64,000 bases of DNA from Apostichopus japonicus (Eukaryota; Echinodermata; Holothuroidea; Aspidochirotida; Stichopodidae). Below, piece by piece: positions 1 through 9,911 of the stretch (positions within the stretch are counted from its first letter, which is position 1; each line of letters starts with the position of its first letter). The position numbers were made by a program, and so were the translations under genes. The stretch spans positions 7,809,501 through 7,873,500 of the forward strand of contig NC_092563.1 of NCBI RefSeq assembly GCF_037975245.1. The letters run 5' to 3'. The notes under the pieces are model-generated. The model worked only from the letters and a program-made list of their open reading frames with translations. It searched no databases and had not been told where the DNA came from.

Positions 1-1742
1 TTTAAAACAGATACAATCGTCATGAAACTCTTCTAGTAGATCATACAAAGTTTAACGGCCTTGTCAGCCCCGGGGCACGGGGAGAGGGGATTTTGAAACC
101 ATTAGTTACGGTACGTGGTAAGGAGCAAGTCAAGGTACAACTGTTACCTCTTTAAGTGTGTTAGTCAATATTATTGGACCAATTCATTGTGGTGCGACAA
201 CAAAAGGAATATATTCGGAGATCAACTACGCACGCACGCGGGTGTCAAAAACATCACGAATGTTTTCGTGTTCCTGTTTGTGTTATTTCCTCAAACGCGC
301 AAGGACATTTCAATACAACCGATTTCATTTGTCGAAGTAAATTGAATATTCAGTAATCAGTGGACCGGCCGCTAGTCAAATGATGTATACATAATAAACA
401 TATACGATGAAGTTGAGATCTAATTTTAACTACTAATACCTGCGCTTGGTGATTATTGTGATTGCGCTGGAGGATATACATATTCATATATCTATTTATA
501 TATATAACTGTGAAACTGGAAGAGATCGCGACAAATGGTAAGCGCCGTTGTTATTTTACTGCAGAGCTAGGTTGCAAAGGCAAGGTTTGCACTAGCAAAT
601 GGAGAACGTGGTGCCTCGACACATTTTATTCATTAATCTTCTTCTCAGAGCAATTTGACGTGAACAGAAAACCTCATATTTACTATTGTTCATGGTATTG
701 AAACTGAAGAAAGGGTTCGTATAACTTAAGTTGATTTATAATTACGAAACAGTTGTGAATATTTGTTAATAATTAAAAAACAATAAGAAAAAAACTTTTC
801 CATGAACCATGATAAATCGTGATGATAGCTATAGATGCATGGTACGATGCCATTACTGTAAGTGACGACTGGAAATGCATGATTTATTGGAGTACATTAT
901 TTTTTTTTTACTATTTGTACTACACCTTTAGATAATATCACAAAACCTTCAAATATTAATCAAATTAACATAACTTAATGTGCATTAATTTTTGAGTACT
1001 GGACGAATCTTATTATTTCCCAAACAAGAAAACAACAATTAGGTCCAGATATAATATAGTCAGTATTAATTCCACACAACGAGCAACTTTGAAATGTTGA
1101 AAGCATTCCACTTTTCTCTAAAGTTATTTCTAATGGTATTTAATTATTACTAATGTAACGTCTTGCAACGTTTAGCATGTTTGGATTGAAAGTAACGAAG
1201 AACTGCTTTTAATTTTAGTCTATTGCTGTACAGTTATAGAAATAGAAAATACAAGCTGACTAATCCACTGATCGTTTGCGCCCTTTTTTTTCGGAGAGTT
1301 TTTTTCTGGGTAGGCGAGCGAGGCTATAACCTCATGGGGGTGGGTGGATTTTCTGGGTAACATTGACGGGGCGCCCGAGGCGCTGATCCATGATGTGGGT
1401 GTTACACCCTCTTTAGCATTACTCAAAAATAAGGGGGAAAATGATCGTTAGCACAACCTTGCGTTTAGGCTTAATAACGCGTCAGAATGCAGCGTTTGAC
1501 TTTTTAGTGAGGGGTAGGGGTGAAACTACCTGACTATCTACAGTCTTCCCAAGGCCGTATCCCTCTTTTGAAATCCCTGAATCCGCCTTTGACGCTTCCA
1601 CAAAGGTTCACGATCTTTCCTAAATCATGTCATGGGATTTACAACCCCCCTCTCGCGCGCACACACGTTCGCCCGGCGCACACAAATGAATCAAAGATGA
1701 TCATTTTACAGCATTGAAAATATATTCACCGTTTTAATAATT
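1..1742. other. 5' flank in left arm, no gene seen
   Basis: This is AT-rich sequence largely paralleled by 47,080-48,650 in the right arm. The ~460-700 segment can be translated in both arms, but its frame contains TA-microsatellite residues and no domain, so I do not call a gene. If the receptor has a non-coding first exon, this conserved flank is one place it could lie. Confidence 0.5.
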
Positions 1743-1823
1743 GAGAGAACAACCACTGTATTACGCTATATCGCTAGAAATTTAGAGTTTGTTTTACAAC
1801 ATGTTGTAAAATATCCGAGAGAA

Positions 1824-2013
1824 ATGCCGGTCCGTTGTGTTTTTGGGGGCTGCACAAATGTCATAACCCATGCAATTAGCCTTCATCGATGGCCGAAGGA
1901 CGAAAAAAACACGGCGATTATGACCAAGTTAGTGCACAACACCAGCGCCGATTCACTGGGCCTAGCCAGTATACAGCTCCGTATGTAGCGAACACTTCAC
2001 GGAAGCATACTAA
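1824..2013 (+). pseudogene. Decayed THAP-type zinc-finger domain
   Basis: From ATG 1,824 the reading MPVRCVFGGCTN supplies the first Cys pair of a C2CH THAP finger. It is followed by the RWPKDE and KLVHNTSAD segments typical of the middle of the domain. The frame then slips: TGPSQYTAPY reads in a second frame and VCSEHFTEAY, with the C-x2-H pair, in a third, before a TAA at 2,011. The elements are in the family's order, so this is a real THAP relic broken by at least two small indels. THAP domains bind DNA and occur in P-element-type transposases and host regulators. No transposase core is recognisable downstream. Confidence 0.65.
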
Positions 2014-2301
2014 GATTCCTCCTTTTTTATGAATAAAACAAATGGGCTTTAATGGGTCGACATAAACGAGTCGTTCTTCTGTCAAGTATTCCACATTAAA
2101 ACTCCGAAGACCAGATTGGAGAACAGGAAACCTCCAATGGGCAAGTGGCGATCCTTGTACATGTATATGAATACATAGCCAACACACTGTACATATGGGT
2201 TGTAAGTCACCGTAACACAACGCACAATAAGGTTTAGGGAGTTCCGCGAATTCCAACAACACATGCACAAAATGGACTGGATTTTGTTTTTAAATGCTTC
2301 G

Positions 2302-2505
2302 TTAATAAATTCTTACCCCGTTGTATGTTCCTTGCAATAGTTCCGAACGGGTTTGTTCTTCGATATATTGTGGAGCTTCAATTTCGGCTCGTTTAACAGG
2401 CTCGAACTGAAACGGTTCTAACACCTCAGGTCCACCCACAACGTTCGGTTCAATATTGACATGATCATCGCCTTCACTCTCTGCTTCGAATATGAGAAAG
2501 GGCAC
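2302..2505 (-). pseudogene. Possible exon fragment with an EPFQFEPV motif
   Basis: A 67-codon minus-strand reading contains an acidic stretch and EPFQFEPV. This resembles the PYQFEP motif in the N-terminal part of P2X7-like multicopy proteins of invertebrate genomes. It ends near a donor-like GGTAAG. Further along minus, ELPKPYCALCYGDLQP is faintly compatible with the Cys-rich stretch that follows in that family, but the frames do not join. The resemblance is from memory of the motif only. Confidence 0.2.
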
Positions 2506-3289
2506 TCTAATTATAGCCCAATTTCACTGCCTTGTGAAGAACCACTATCACTTTGAACTTCGGTTGCCGCATTTGGTTCTAAATCTGACATTCCACGGGA
2601 AATTTCGATCTGATTTCGCGCCGACTTGTTATCGATTGTTTTGTGTATTTATGTACACTTGTCGTACTGTAAGTATGATATGTGTTCGGAGGAATCAGCG
2701 AGAGCCGAATCGTGTTCATAACATGACGTCACATGACGTCGTGAGATTAGGAAAATTTTCAGCCGAACGAACTTTTCAAGCCCGAAGAGGGTAAATTAAA
2801 TCTCAATTTTCGAAGGGAAAAATCAAATTTTTAACTGGCAGAATGGTTGATATATGTTCTAGAGAGCATTCTTAGATGGATCCCAAAAAGACAGGACGTT
2901 AAAATTTTCGTGTCATGGCTACTTTAACGCATTTTATTAGTATACTAAAGTATGAAATGATCGTAGAAGCGAACGCAAAGTTCATTTTAAGCACGTGATA
3001 TCCGGTATATTATGCTTTCGGTGCAATACAATATATTTAAAAGGAATTTGATGGAAAAAAAAACGCATGCGTGCTGGTGCATGCGTTTAACTGTCTTCCA
3101 AATATTCTCGGTTAAAGAAAGTTATGCGATACCGGTTTTTAATGCCAATGGCCATGCACCTTGAGAAGACAAGAACAACAACAAAAAAAAACGAAAAATA
3201 GGTCGAGACAGTGCATTGCCGACTAAATCGTACCAAGGTCGTAATCGGTTAGAATTAATGCATCACGTTTACATTGCCTATATATATTA

Positions 3290-3418
3290 ATATATATAAA
3301 TATATATGATTGAAATCGTAGTGAGTTGGAAAATCCAGAACAGTGAAAAAACTTCCAGCCTCCACCAGGATTCGAACCCGGGCCTCCCGCTTTATATGCG
3401 GACACCCTAACCACCATA
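3290..3418 (-). mobile_element. tRNA-Asp-derived SINE copy, inverted
   Basis: Read on minus this is the same unit as the SINE at 3,563-3,749. The D-arm end is truncated at the (TA)n tract. It has an anticodon arm with ATATAAA in the loop, a B box reading GGTTCGAATCC, then the body GGAGGCTGGAAGTTTTTTCA and a TA-rich tail. It lies head to head with the plus copy across 142 bp of TA repeat, so a local inverted repeat can form. Confidence 0.65.
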
Positions 3419-3420
3419 TT

Positions 3421-3471
3421 TATATCTATATATATATATATATATATCTATATATATATATATATATAAAT

Positions 3472-3558
<87 letters not shown>

Positions 3559-3562
3559 TATC
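3421..3562. repeat. (TA)n microsatellite, 142 bp
   Basis: Almost pure alternating TA with a few C, G or AA interruptions. It lies between two oppositely oriented SINE heads. Confidence 0.95.
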
Positions 3563-3705
3563 CCCGTTTCGAACCTCTGGAACAATCAGCGTCCATAGCC
3601 TAGTGGTTAGGGTGTCCGCATATCAAGCGGGAGGCCCGGGTTCAAACCCCGGTGGAGGCTGGAAGTTTTTTCACTGTTCTTGGTTTTCTGACCCATTACG
3701 ATTTC

Positions 3706-3749
<44 letters not shown>
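3563..3749 (+). mobile_element. tRNA-Asp-derived SINE with TA tail
   Basis: A short leader (GTTTCGAACCTCTGG, also present near 17,062) is followed by a tRNA-like head at 3,589-3,660. Next comes a body of about 48 bases (CTGGAAGTTTTTTCACTGTT and on) and a (TA)n tail that runs into the hAT array at 3,750. An inverted copy at 3,290-3,418 and a truncated one at 17,060-17,112 show it is a dispersed family transcribed from an internal polymerase III promoter (A box TAGCCTAGTGGTTAGG, B box GGTTCAAACCC). Confidence 0.7.
3589..3660 (+). tRNA. tRNA-Asp-like SINE head with intact cloverleaf
   Basis: The fold is nearly complete. Acceptor GCGTCCA pairs with TGGAGGC (6 of 7). The D stem is GCCT/GGGT. Anticodon stem TCCGC/GCGGG has the loop ATATCAA, giving anticodon ATC. 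The T arm is CCGGG-TTCAAAC-CCCGG. The anticodon arm followed by GAGG resembles tRNA-Asp(GTC) with the first anticodon base changed to A. Because the same head occurs with a SINE body elsewhere, I treat it as SINE-derived rather than a working tRNA. Confidence 0.5.
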
Positions 3750-3752
<3 letters not shown>

Positions 3753-5317
3753 GTGCGTATCCAGGGGGGGGGCGTTGGGGGCGCGCGCCCCCCGGGTAAG
3801 AAAAAGAGGAGGGAAAAAAAGAGGGAAAAAAGGGGGAAAAGAGGGGGGAAAGAGGAGGAGAAGAGGAAGGAAAGGAAAAGAAAAAGAAGAAAGAGAGAAA
3901 AAGGAGGGAGTAAAAGGAAAACGCCAAGACACCGGGAAGAGAAAGAGGAACAGTGACATCATTACAGCGCTGATCCCTTTCATATACACATGGCAGCCAG
4001 CGACGGATCAATGATTTCGGAAGGGGCGTGCGCCTCACCCTCCTCTTACACCGACAACTCCATTTTTGACGTTTCCATTTTCCCTCTCTCACTAATGTAT
4101 CTATATATCATACTATATATGGTGTATCATAACGCGTGTGTGTGTATATACGCCTTAAACAATTGTAGAATTGTGCTATGAAACCGACTGTGGCTGGTCT
4201 CGAACTCGACCGTGTCGTCGGTGAACATGACGCATTTCGGGAAGAGGGCGACCGCCCCCCCCCCCCCCTTGAGCATATTTTTCTTTATGATATCGCTAGT
4301 AATTTCTAAATAGAAAATGCTTAGATGCAACTTACAAGGCCTGGGAAGTACAATTTCCAGCGATCTGGGAGGCATTTTAGGCCAAAATTTTCTTGTACGC
4401 TTCGCGCCAACTCAGGGTGGCGCTACGCTTAGATAGTTTGCCTACAAGCCCCTCCCTTGGCAAATTCCTCGCTACGCGCCTGTTCGAATTTTTAAAGCAA
4501 ACAGCAGATATCACATCATATCAATGAGCATGAAAATGACGTTGCAGGATGAACAGCCTCAAAAACTGTCTATGTGTTAAGTCATGGGCCTAGCACCAAA
4601 ATTTGATTTGGGGGCTGTAACGACTTGCCCGAAAAAAATAACCAAACAATTTCGCGCGCTCTGCGCGCGTTCAACTTGGTAATCTCAATATCATTAACCA
4701 AGCATCGGTTATTATATCGCATGCCATCGTGTACCGTACGGTCGGTGAAAGTTGCGCAGTTTGCCGCGGGATGCTACTGTAAACAACGAAATGTCTTATG
4801 TAGATGGAGAAAAAGCATGGAGGTCCAATTATGTCAAAACTGTCTTTTACATTAGTAATGTCGAATTATGGGCTGCATAGATGAATTTTGTGCAACATTA
4901 TGGGTATGTTTTGAAGTGAGTTTATTCACGAGAAATGTGAATTTTCAAATTCAGAACGAATAATGGGCTTAAAACCTTGAAAAGTGGGGCTGACTGGTAT
5001 TGTGGGCCGCAACGTATAATCACCTACAAAAGCAATGATCCACAGGACATGCGATGAGGTCGAACATGATGTGTGACTGGTGACAATCTTCAAAAAGGTT
5101 ATGAATGGAAAAAAAAAACTATTGGGAAATACTTGATTCTCAGGCAAAAAGTGTACATCTGGTTGGTCATTTTCAAGCCCGAGAAGTGCCATTTCCGGTG
5201 ATCTGGGGGGTATCAAAACCAGAAATTTTCTTGTACGCTGCGCGCCAACCGATGGTGGCGCTCCGCTTAGATAGTAATTCGCGCCCCCCGGGTTAGAAAA
5301 TCCTGGATACGCCACTG
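3750..5317 (+). mobile_element. Element E, copy 1
   Basis: Order within E: a GC-rich terminus able to form a GGGGGCGCGCGCCCCC hairpin; a 113-nt pure purine run (3,798-3,910); a C-run near 4,255-4,268; an internal right-end-like motif CCTCGCTACGCGCCTG ending at 4,482; a segment starting near 4,590 that resembles the MITE at 29,146; and the true right end. The stretch at ~4,355-4,430 is repeated in diverged form at ~5,196-5,275, so E is itself a mosaic of at least two hAT-like ends. Confidence 0.7.
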
Positions 5318-5926
5318 TATATAGAAATATACATTTAAAGTTTTAAAAAATGGTACACGACATGCTGGGGTGAAATAGACTGTGATCTTTTTTCCTTCAT
5401 AATTGACCCCCTAAGCAAACATACAATTTTCAATGCTTTCAATTGAAGCCTTTACCAATGTATAATAAGGTTCATAGGTGCAATATCTCGCTTCAATGAC
5501 TATGAGTTAACAGCCGAATTGACTGAAGGAACAATACCAGAGTAAAATCCGCTTCTTTGTTAAGATTTGGTTTAATTACAATTTTGGTTTTGACTTTTTC
5601 CTTTAAAAGAGTTCAAACATATGTCATAGAGCTTTTTTTTTGCAATTAGGCTAAATCTATGAAATCAATGAACTATCCCCCATGCTTTTTTCCATTAATT
5701 TTGTTAATGATTTGGATTTGCCCAGCATAATAAAAGTAACTGGTCAACTGAATGATAAATGATTTTCATGTCTTTTCACTGTATATAGTCAGGATGCTGA
5801 GTCAAGATTTATCATCACACGGAATAAGACCCTACCAAATAATAAGACTCTAAAGAGTTTACAGTGACATAGCAAATAAGATATACGTAGACAGCTTTGA
5901 TTCTTGTAACAGACTCGTACATATAT
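5318..5926 (+). repeat. Spacer S between E copies, 609 bp
   Basis: AT-rich, with no terminal repeats of its own and no coding frame. Near-identical copies lie at 35,533-36,142 and 37,711-38,320, always between two E elements. I see only a handful of substitutions between them. Confidence 0.75.
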
Positions 5927-7488
5927 CAGGTGCGTATCCAGGGGGGGGCGTTGGAGGCGCGCGCCCCCCGGGTAAGAAAAAGAGGAGGGAAAAAAAGAGG
6001 GAAAAAAGGGGGAAAAGAGGGGGGAAAGAGGAGGAGAAGAGGAAGGAAAGGAAAAGAAAAAGAAGAAAGAGAGAAAAAGGAGGGAGTAAAAGGAAAACGC
6101 CAAGACACCGGGAAGAGAAAGAGGAACAGTGACATCATTACAGCGCTGATCCCTTTCATATACACATGGCAGCCAGCGACGGATCAATGATTTCGGAAGG
6201 GGCGTGCGCCTCACCCTCCTCTTACACCGACAACTCCATTTTTGACGTTTCCATTTTCCCTCTCTCACTAATGTATCTATATATCATACTATATATGGTG
6301 TATCATAACGCGTGTGTGTGTATATACGCCTTAAACAATTGTAGAATTGTGCTATGAAACCGACTGTGGCTGGTCTCGAACTCGACCGTGTCGTCGGTGA
6401 ACATGACGCATTTCGGGAAGAGGGCGACCGCCCCCCCCCCCCTTGAGCATATTTTTTTTTATGATATCGCTAGTAATTTCTAAATAGAAAATGCTTAGAT
6501 GCAACTTACAAGGCCTGGGAAGTACAATTTCCAGCGATCTGGGAGGCATTTTAGGCCAAAATTTTCTTGTACGCTTCGCGCCAACTCAGGGTGGCGCTAC
6601 GCTTAGATAGTTTGCCTACAAGCCCCTCCCTTGGCAAATTCCTCGCTACGCGCCTGTTCGAATTTTTAAAGCAAACAGCAGATATCACATCATATCAATG
6701 AGCATGAAAATGACGTTGCAGGATGAACAGCCTCAAAAACTGTCTATGTGTTAAGTCATGGGCCTAGCACCAAAATTTGATTTGGGGGCTGTAACGACTT
6801 GCCCGAAAAAAATAACCAAACAATTTCGCGCGCTCTGCGCGCGTTCAACTTGGTAATCTCAATATCATTAACCAAGCATCGGTTATTATATCGCATGCCA
6901 TCGTGTACCGTACGGTCGGTGAAAGTTGCGCAGTATGCCGCGGGATGCTACTGTAAACAACGAAATGTCTTATGTAGATGGAGAAAAAGCATGGAGGTCC
7001 AATTATGTCAAAACTGTCTTTTACATTAGTAATGTCGAATTAGGGGCTGCATAGATGAATTTTGTGCAACATTATGGGTATGTTTTGAAGTGAGTTTATT
7101 CACGAGAAATGTGAATTTTCAAATTCAGAACGAATAATGGGCTTAAAACCTTGAAAAGTGGGGCTGACTGGTATTGTGGGCCGCAACGTATAATCACCTA
7201 CAAAAGCAATGATCCACAGGACATGCGATGAGGTCGAACATGATGTGTGACTGGTGACAATCTTCAAAAAGGTTATGAATGGAAAAAAAAAACTATTGGG
7301 AAATACTTGATTCTCAGGCAAAAAGTGTACATCTGGTTGGTCATTTTCAAGCCCGAGAAGTGCCATTTCCGGTGATCTGGGGGGTATCAAAACCAGAAAT
7401 TTTCTTGTACGCTGCGCGCCAACCGATGGTGGCGCTCCGCTTAGATAGTAATTCGCGCCCCCCGGGTTAGAAAATCCTGGATACGCCA

Positions 7489-7491
<3 letters not shown>
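5927..7491 (+). mobile_element. Element E, copy 2
   Basis: Nearly identical to copy 1, differing in homopolymer lengths and a few bases. Its purine run starts near 5,974. Its right terminus abuts (TA)n at 7,492. Confidence 0.75.

Positions 7492-7550
<59 letters not shown>
7492..7550. repeat. (TA)n microsatellite
   Basis: Alternating TA directly after the right end of the left hAT array. It probably continues the TA tract before 3,750 into which the array inserted. Confidence 0.9.
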
Positions 7551-7554
<4 letters not shown>

Positions 7555-8024
7555 TAGTAATAATAGTGCCCTACCCCGCCCCCTTTCCCCGTCCCTATTA
7601 TCTTCAATGTAATCCTTTTATGATTTGGACAGCGTATCTTTTGTTTCATGTTTGCGCTCTTGTATAGCTGTTTCGGTTTCCTGGGAATGACCTTAAAGGT
7701 AATCAGGGGTTCGGAGAAATCCACCCTGCCGAGTCGTGTTTTGTTTGGTTGTAGACTATTGTCAATACATATATGTCTGATAATACAGGTTGGGGACGAT
7801 GTTATTGATTTTGTTTTACACTGTAGTGGTATGCATAGCATAGTCCGAACGACAAACATGTTTCTTCCCTGCGCCACAGTATGATCCCTGTGTGCATATC
7901 TTGCATGATAGCCCAAAGATAGAGCGCCTCAGCGTCAAATTCTAATACTTTTTGACACATTTTATTATTTCTAAAACCGGATCGACCCTTTTCATGGTAC
8001 CGATGGTAAATAATGGAGGGGCCG
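7551..8024. other. Unrecognised sequence within the 7-kb left-arm insertion
   Basis: No domain, tRNA or repeat that I recognise. Short open frames on both strands overlap one another and look random. Confidence 0.4.
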
Positions 8025-8052
8025 TATGGCAAGCCGTTTTAACATTTACCTC

Positions 8053-8560
8053 GTTATTCTTCTTAAGAAGAACCAATTCCACTTAAGTAGAATACAATTA
8101 AGCTTAAGTGAAATTTAATTGCACTTAAGTAGAATACAATTAAGCTTAAGTGAAATTTAATTGCACTTAAGTAGAATTGCATTTTACTTAACTTTAATTG
8201 TATTCCACTTAAGTAAAATTACCACTTTCTTTTAGGCTTAAGTTAAATTCAATTTCACTTAAGCTTAATTGTATTTTTCTTAAGTAAAATACAGTTCTAC
8301 TTAAGTAAAATTTAATTTAGCTTAAGTAAAAGTGTCATTCTTTTTCACTTAAGCTAAATGAATTTTACTTAAGTAAAATTGTATTTTACTTAAGTAGAAT
8401 ACAATTAAGCTTAAGTGAAATTGAATTAAACTTAAGCTAAACTGTATTCTGCTTAAGTAGAATTGTATTTTACTTAAGTAGAATAAAATTGCATTTTACT
8501 TAAGTAAAATTCAATTCTACTTCAGTAAAATACAATTTAGCTTAGTGGAATTGAAGGATC
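8053..8560. repeat. Left CTTAAG palindrome array
   Basis: About 20 CTTAAG cores by eye, separated mainly by ~20-24 bp of A/T-rich linker such as TAGAATACAATTAAG. Flanking bases vary (ACTTAAGT, AGCTTAAGT, ACTTAAGC). This is the arrangement expected of repeated subterminal binding sites on one face of the helix. Confidence 0.8.
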
Positions 8561-8594
8561 GGTCGCATGGCAAGCCGTATTAACATTTACCACG

Positions 8595-9425
8595 TGCGGA
8601 TAAGTGGTTGGTCTGGGGGCAATGTTAACATGGTACCATGCCTTGTGGTACTACTAGTACTACTAGTACTAGTACCCCAGCTTGGTGCAACAGCATCAGT
8701 AACAGTTTGCAACGATTTATTGGCTGGCTGCATTTACCAAATGTCTAACGTTCAGACTCAGTGATAAACATTGCTTTGCTTCATTTGCTAAGGGTATGTA
8801 TGGTGTTATGTTCGTATAAATACACAACGAAAGCTGGATAAGTATGGCAGTATGAGGGAATGGCCGCAAATAGTTACGTAACTAGTACGTCTTGAACGTA
8901 GCTCTATAGGTCTCGCATCACAATTAATTGTTCCATTGATTTACACACTAAACTTGTCACTTTCAAGACCTGCCAAAGATTAGATAGAAGTTTTCATCTG
9001 GTATATCCTATACCCACCACATGATAGCTGTGATCTTGGCCTATCATGCAAACTTCCATATCATGACCGTTTAGATTATGAGCTAGAAGAGGAGCAAGTT
9101 TATCACACTAAACCCTTCCATATGCTCGTTCGGAGTAATATCAACATTAAACCAAAGACTTTTAAAATGGTTTATATCACCTTCGATCCTCCCTATTTTC
9201 ACACCATCTGTACTTAAAATTATGCTCTTTCATATAAAGGCAGAACAAACGATGACAGTAAATGATAACATGCTTAAACAAGCTTTACCTTAGGTACTTT
9301 TACCTCTTTTCTGACAATGGTTAACCTATTGAGCGGATGAACACGTGGTGAGGTACCTATAATAGTATACCAAGTCGGACTTCGCGGCAAGTACAGTGAC
9401 GCAATGAGTAGCATACTGATTGACC
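8595..9425 (+). other. Core of fold-back element, resembling the right-arm flank
   Basis: The stretch ~8,915-9,360 can be followed in direct orientation along ~48,620-49,080. Shared landmarks are CACAATTAATTG, CTTGTCACTTTCAAGACC, CCCACCACATGATAG, CATGACCGTTTAGAT and CTGACAATGGTTA. Identity is moderate. Positions 8,595-8,900 include a small run of ACTAGT repeats near 8,650 and nothing else recognised. Confidence 0.55.
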
Positions 9426-9429
9426 AATC

Positions 9430-9883
9430 ACATTTTACTTAAGTGTAATTCTATTTCACTTAGGCTAAATTGCATTTTACTTAAGTGAAAAAGATTGACC
9501 AATCACATTTCACTTAAGCGTAATTCTATTTCACTTAAGTAAAATGCAATTTAGCTTAAGTGAAATTGAAAAGCCACTTTGCTTAAGTAGAATAGCATTT
9601 TACTTAAGTAGAACTGAATTTTACTTCAGCAGAATTGTATTTTACTTAAGTAGAATTGTATTTTACTTAAGCTTAATTGAATTAAGCTTAAGCTAATTTG
9701 AAGTTTACTTAAGTAAAATACGATGTAGACAAAAACCGTTTGAACTTAAGCTAATATGAATTCCACTTAAGTGGAATACAATTAAGCTTAAGTAAAATGC
9801 AATTCTACTTAAATGCAATTCATTTCACTTAAGCTTAATTGTATTCTACTTAAGTGGAATTAATTCTACTTAAGTAGAATAGA
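9430..9883. repeat. Right CTTAAG palindrome array
   Basis: About 17 CTTAAG cores by eye, with the same spacing and linker style as the left array. It runs up to the right terminal inverted repeat. Confidence 0.8.
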
Positions 9884-9911
9884 GAGGTAAATGTTAAAAC
9901 GGCTTGCCATA

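Larger units (their letters stand above)
1743..2925. mobile_element. Insertion present only in the left arm, with THAP-like relic
   Basis: The flanks at ~1,742 and ~2,925 are joined in the right arm by only ~50 unrelated bases near 47,010-47,060. The left segment is therefore extra, or was lost on the right. It carries a frame-broken THAP zinc finger on plus at its left side and a possible exon-like piece on minus at 2,302-2,505. I could not identify terminal repeats or a target duplication. It may be a decayed DNA transposon or a processed gene fragment. Confidence 0.55.
3750..7491. mobile_element. hAT-type composite array E-S-E (left)
   Basis: Two ~1,566-bp copies of an element E (3,750-5,317 and 5,927-7,491) flank a 609-bp spacer S (5,318-5,926). 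E begins CAGGTGCGTATCCAGG and ends CCTGGATACGCCACTG, which is the CAG...CTG / GGCGTATCC style of hAT termini. The outer flanks are both TA microsatellite, as expected if one E-S-E block entered a TATATATA target. No transposase is encoded. The short readings in E are purine-tract translations repeated in every copy and have no domain. Confidence 0.75.
8027..9909. mobile_element. Fold-back DNA element with palindrome-rich subterminal arrays
   Basis: The ends are perfect ~26-bp inverted repeats (TGGCAAGCCGTTTTAAC and on, 8,027-8,052 and 9,884-9,909). Both are bordered outside by TA (8,025-8,026 and 9,910-9,911), compatible with a TA target duplication. Inside each end lies a long array of ACTTAAGT/AGCTTAAG palindromes (8,053-8,560 and 9,430-9,883). 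A third copy of the terminus lies at 8,568-8,594 in the same direction as the left end. No transposase frame is present, so the element is non-autonomous. A lone terminus-like GACGGCTTGCCATA at 50,651-50,664 suggests other family members. Confidence 0.75.

Noticed and set aside
3603-4092. Long Lys/Arg/Gly and Ser/Phe/Leu-rich frames in each E copy
   Set aside because: They are translations of the purine tract and TA repeat on either strand; repeated with the element and lacking any domain.
4625-5315. 76- and 129-codon frames repeated in all E copies
   Set aside because: Conserved only because the E copies are near-identical; they cross the terminal repeats and show no transposase motif.
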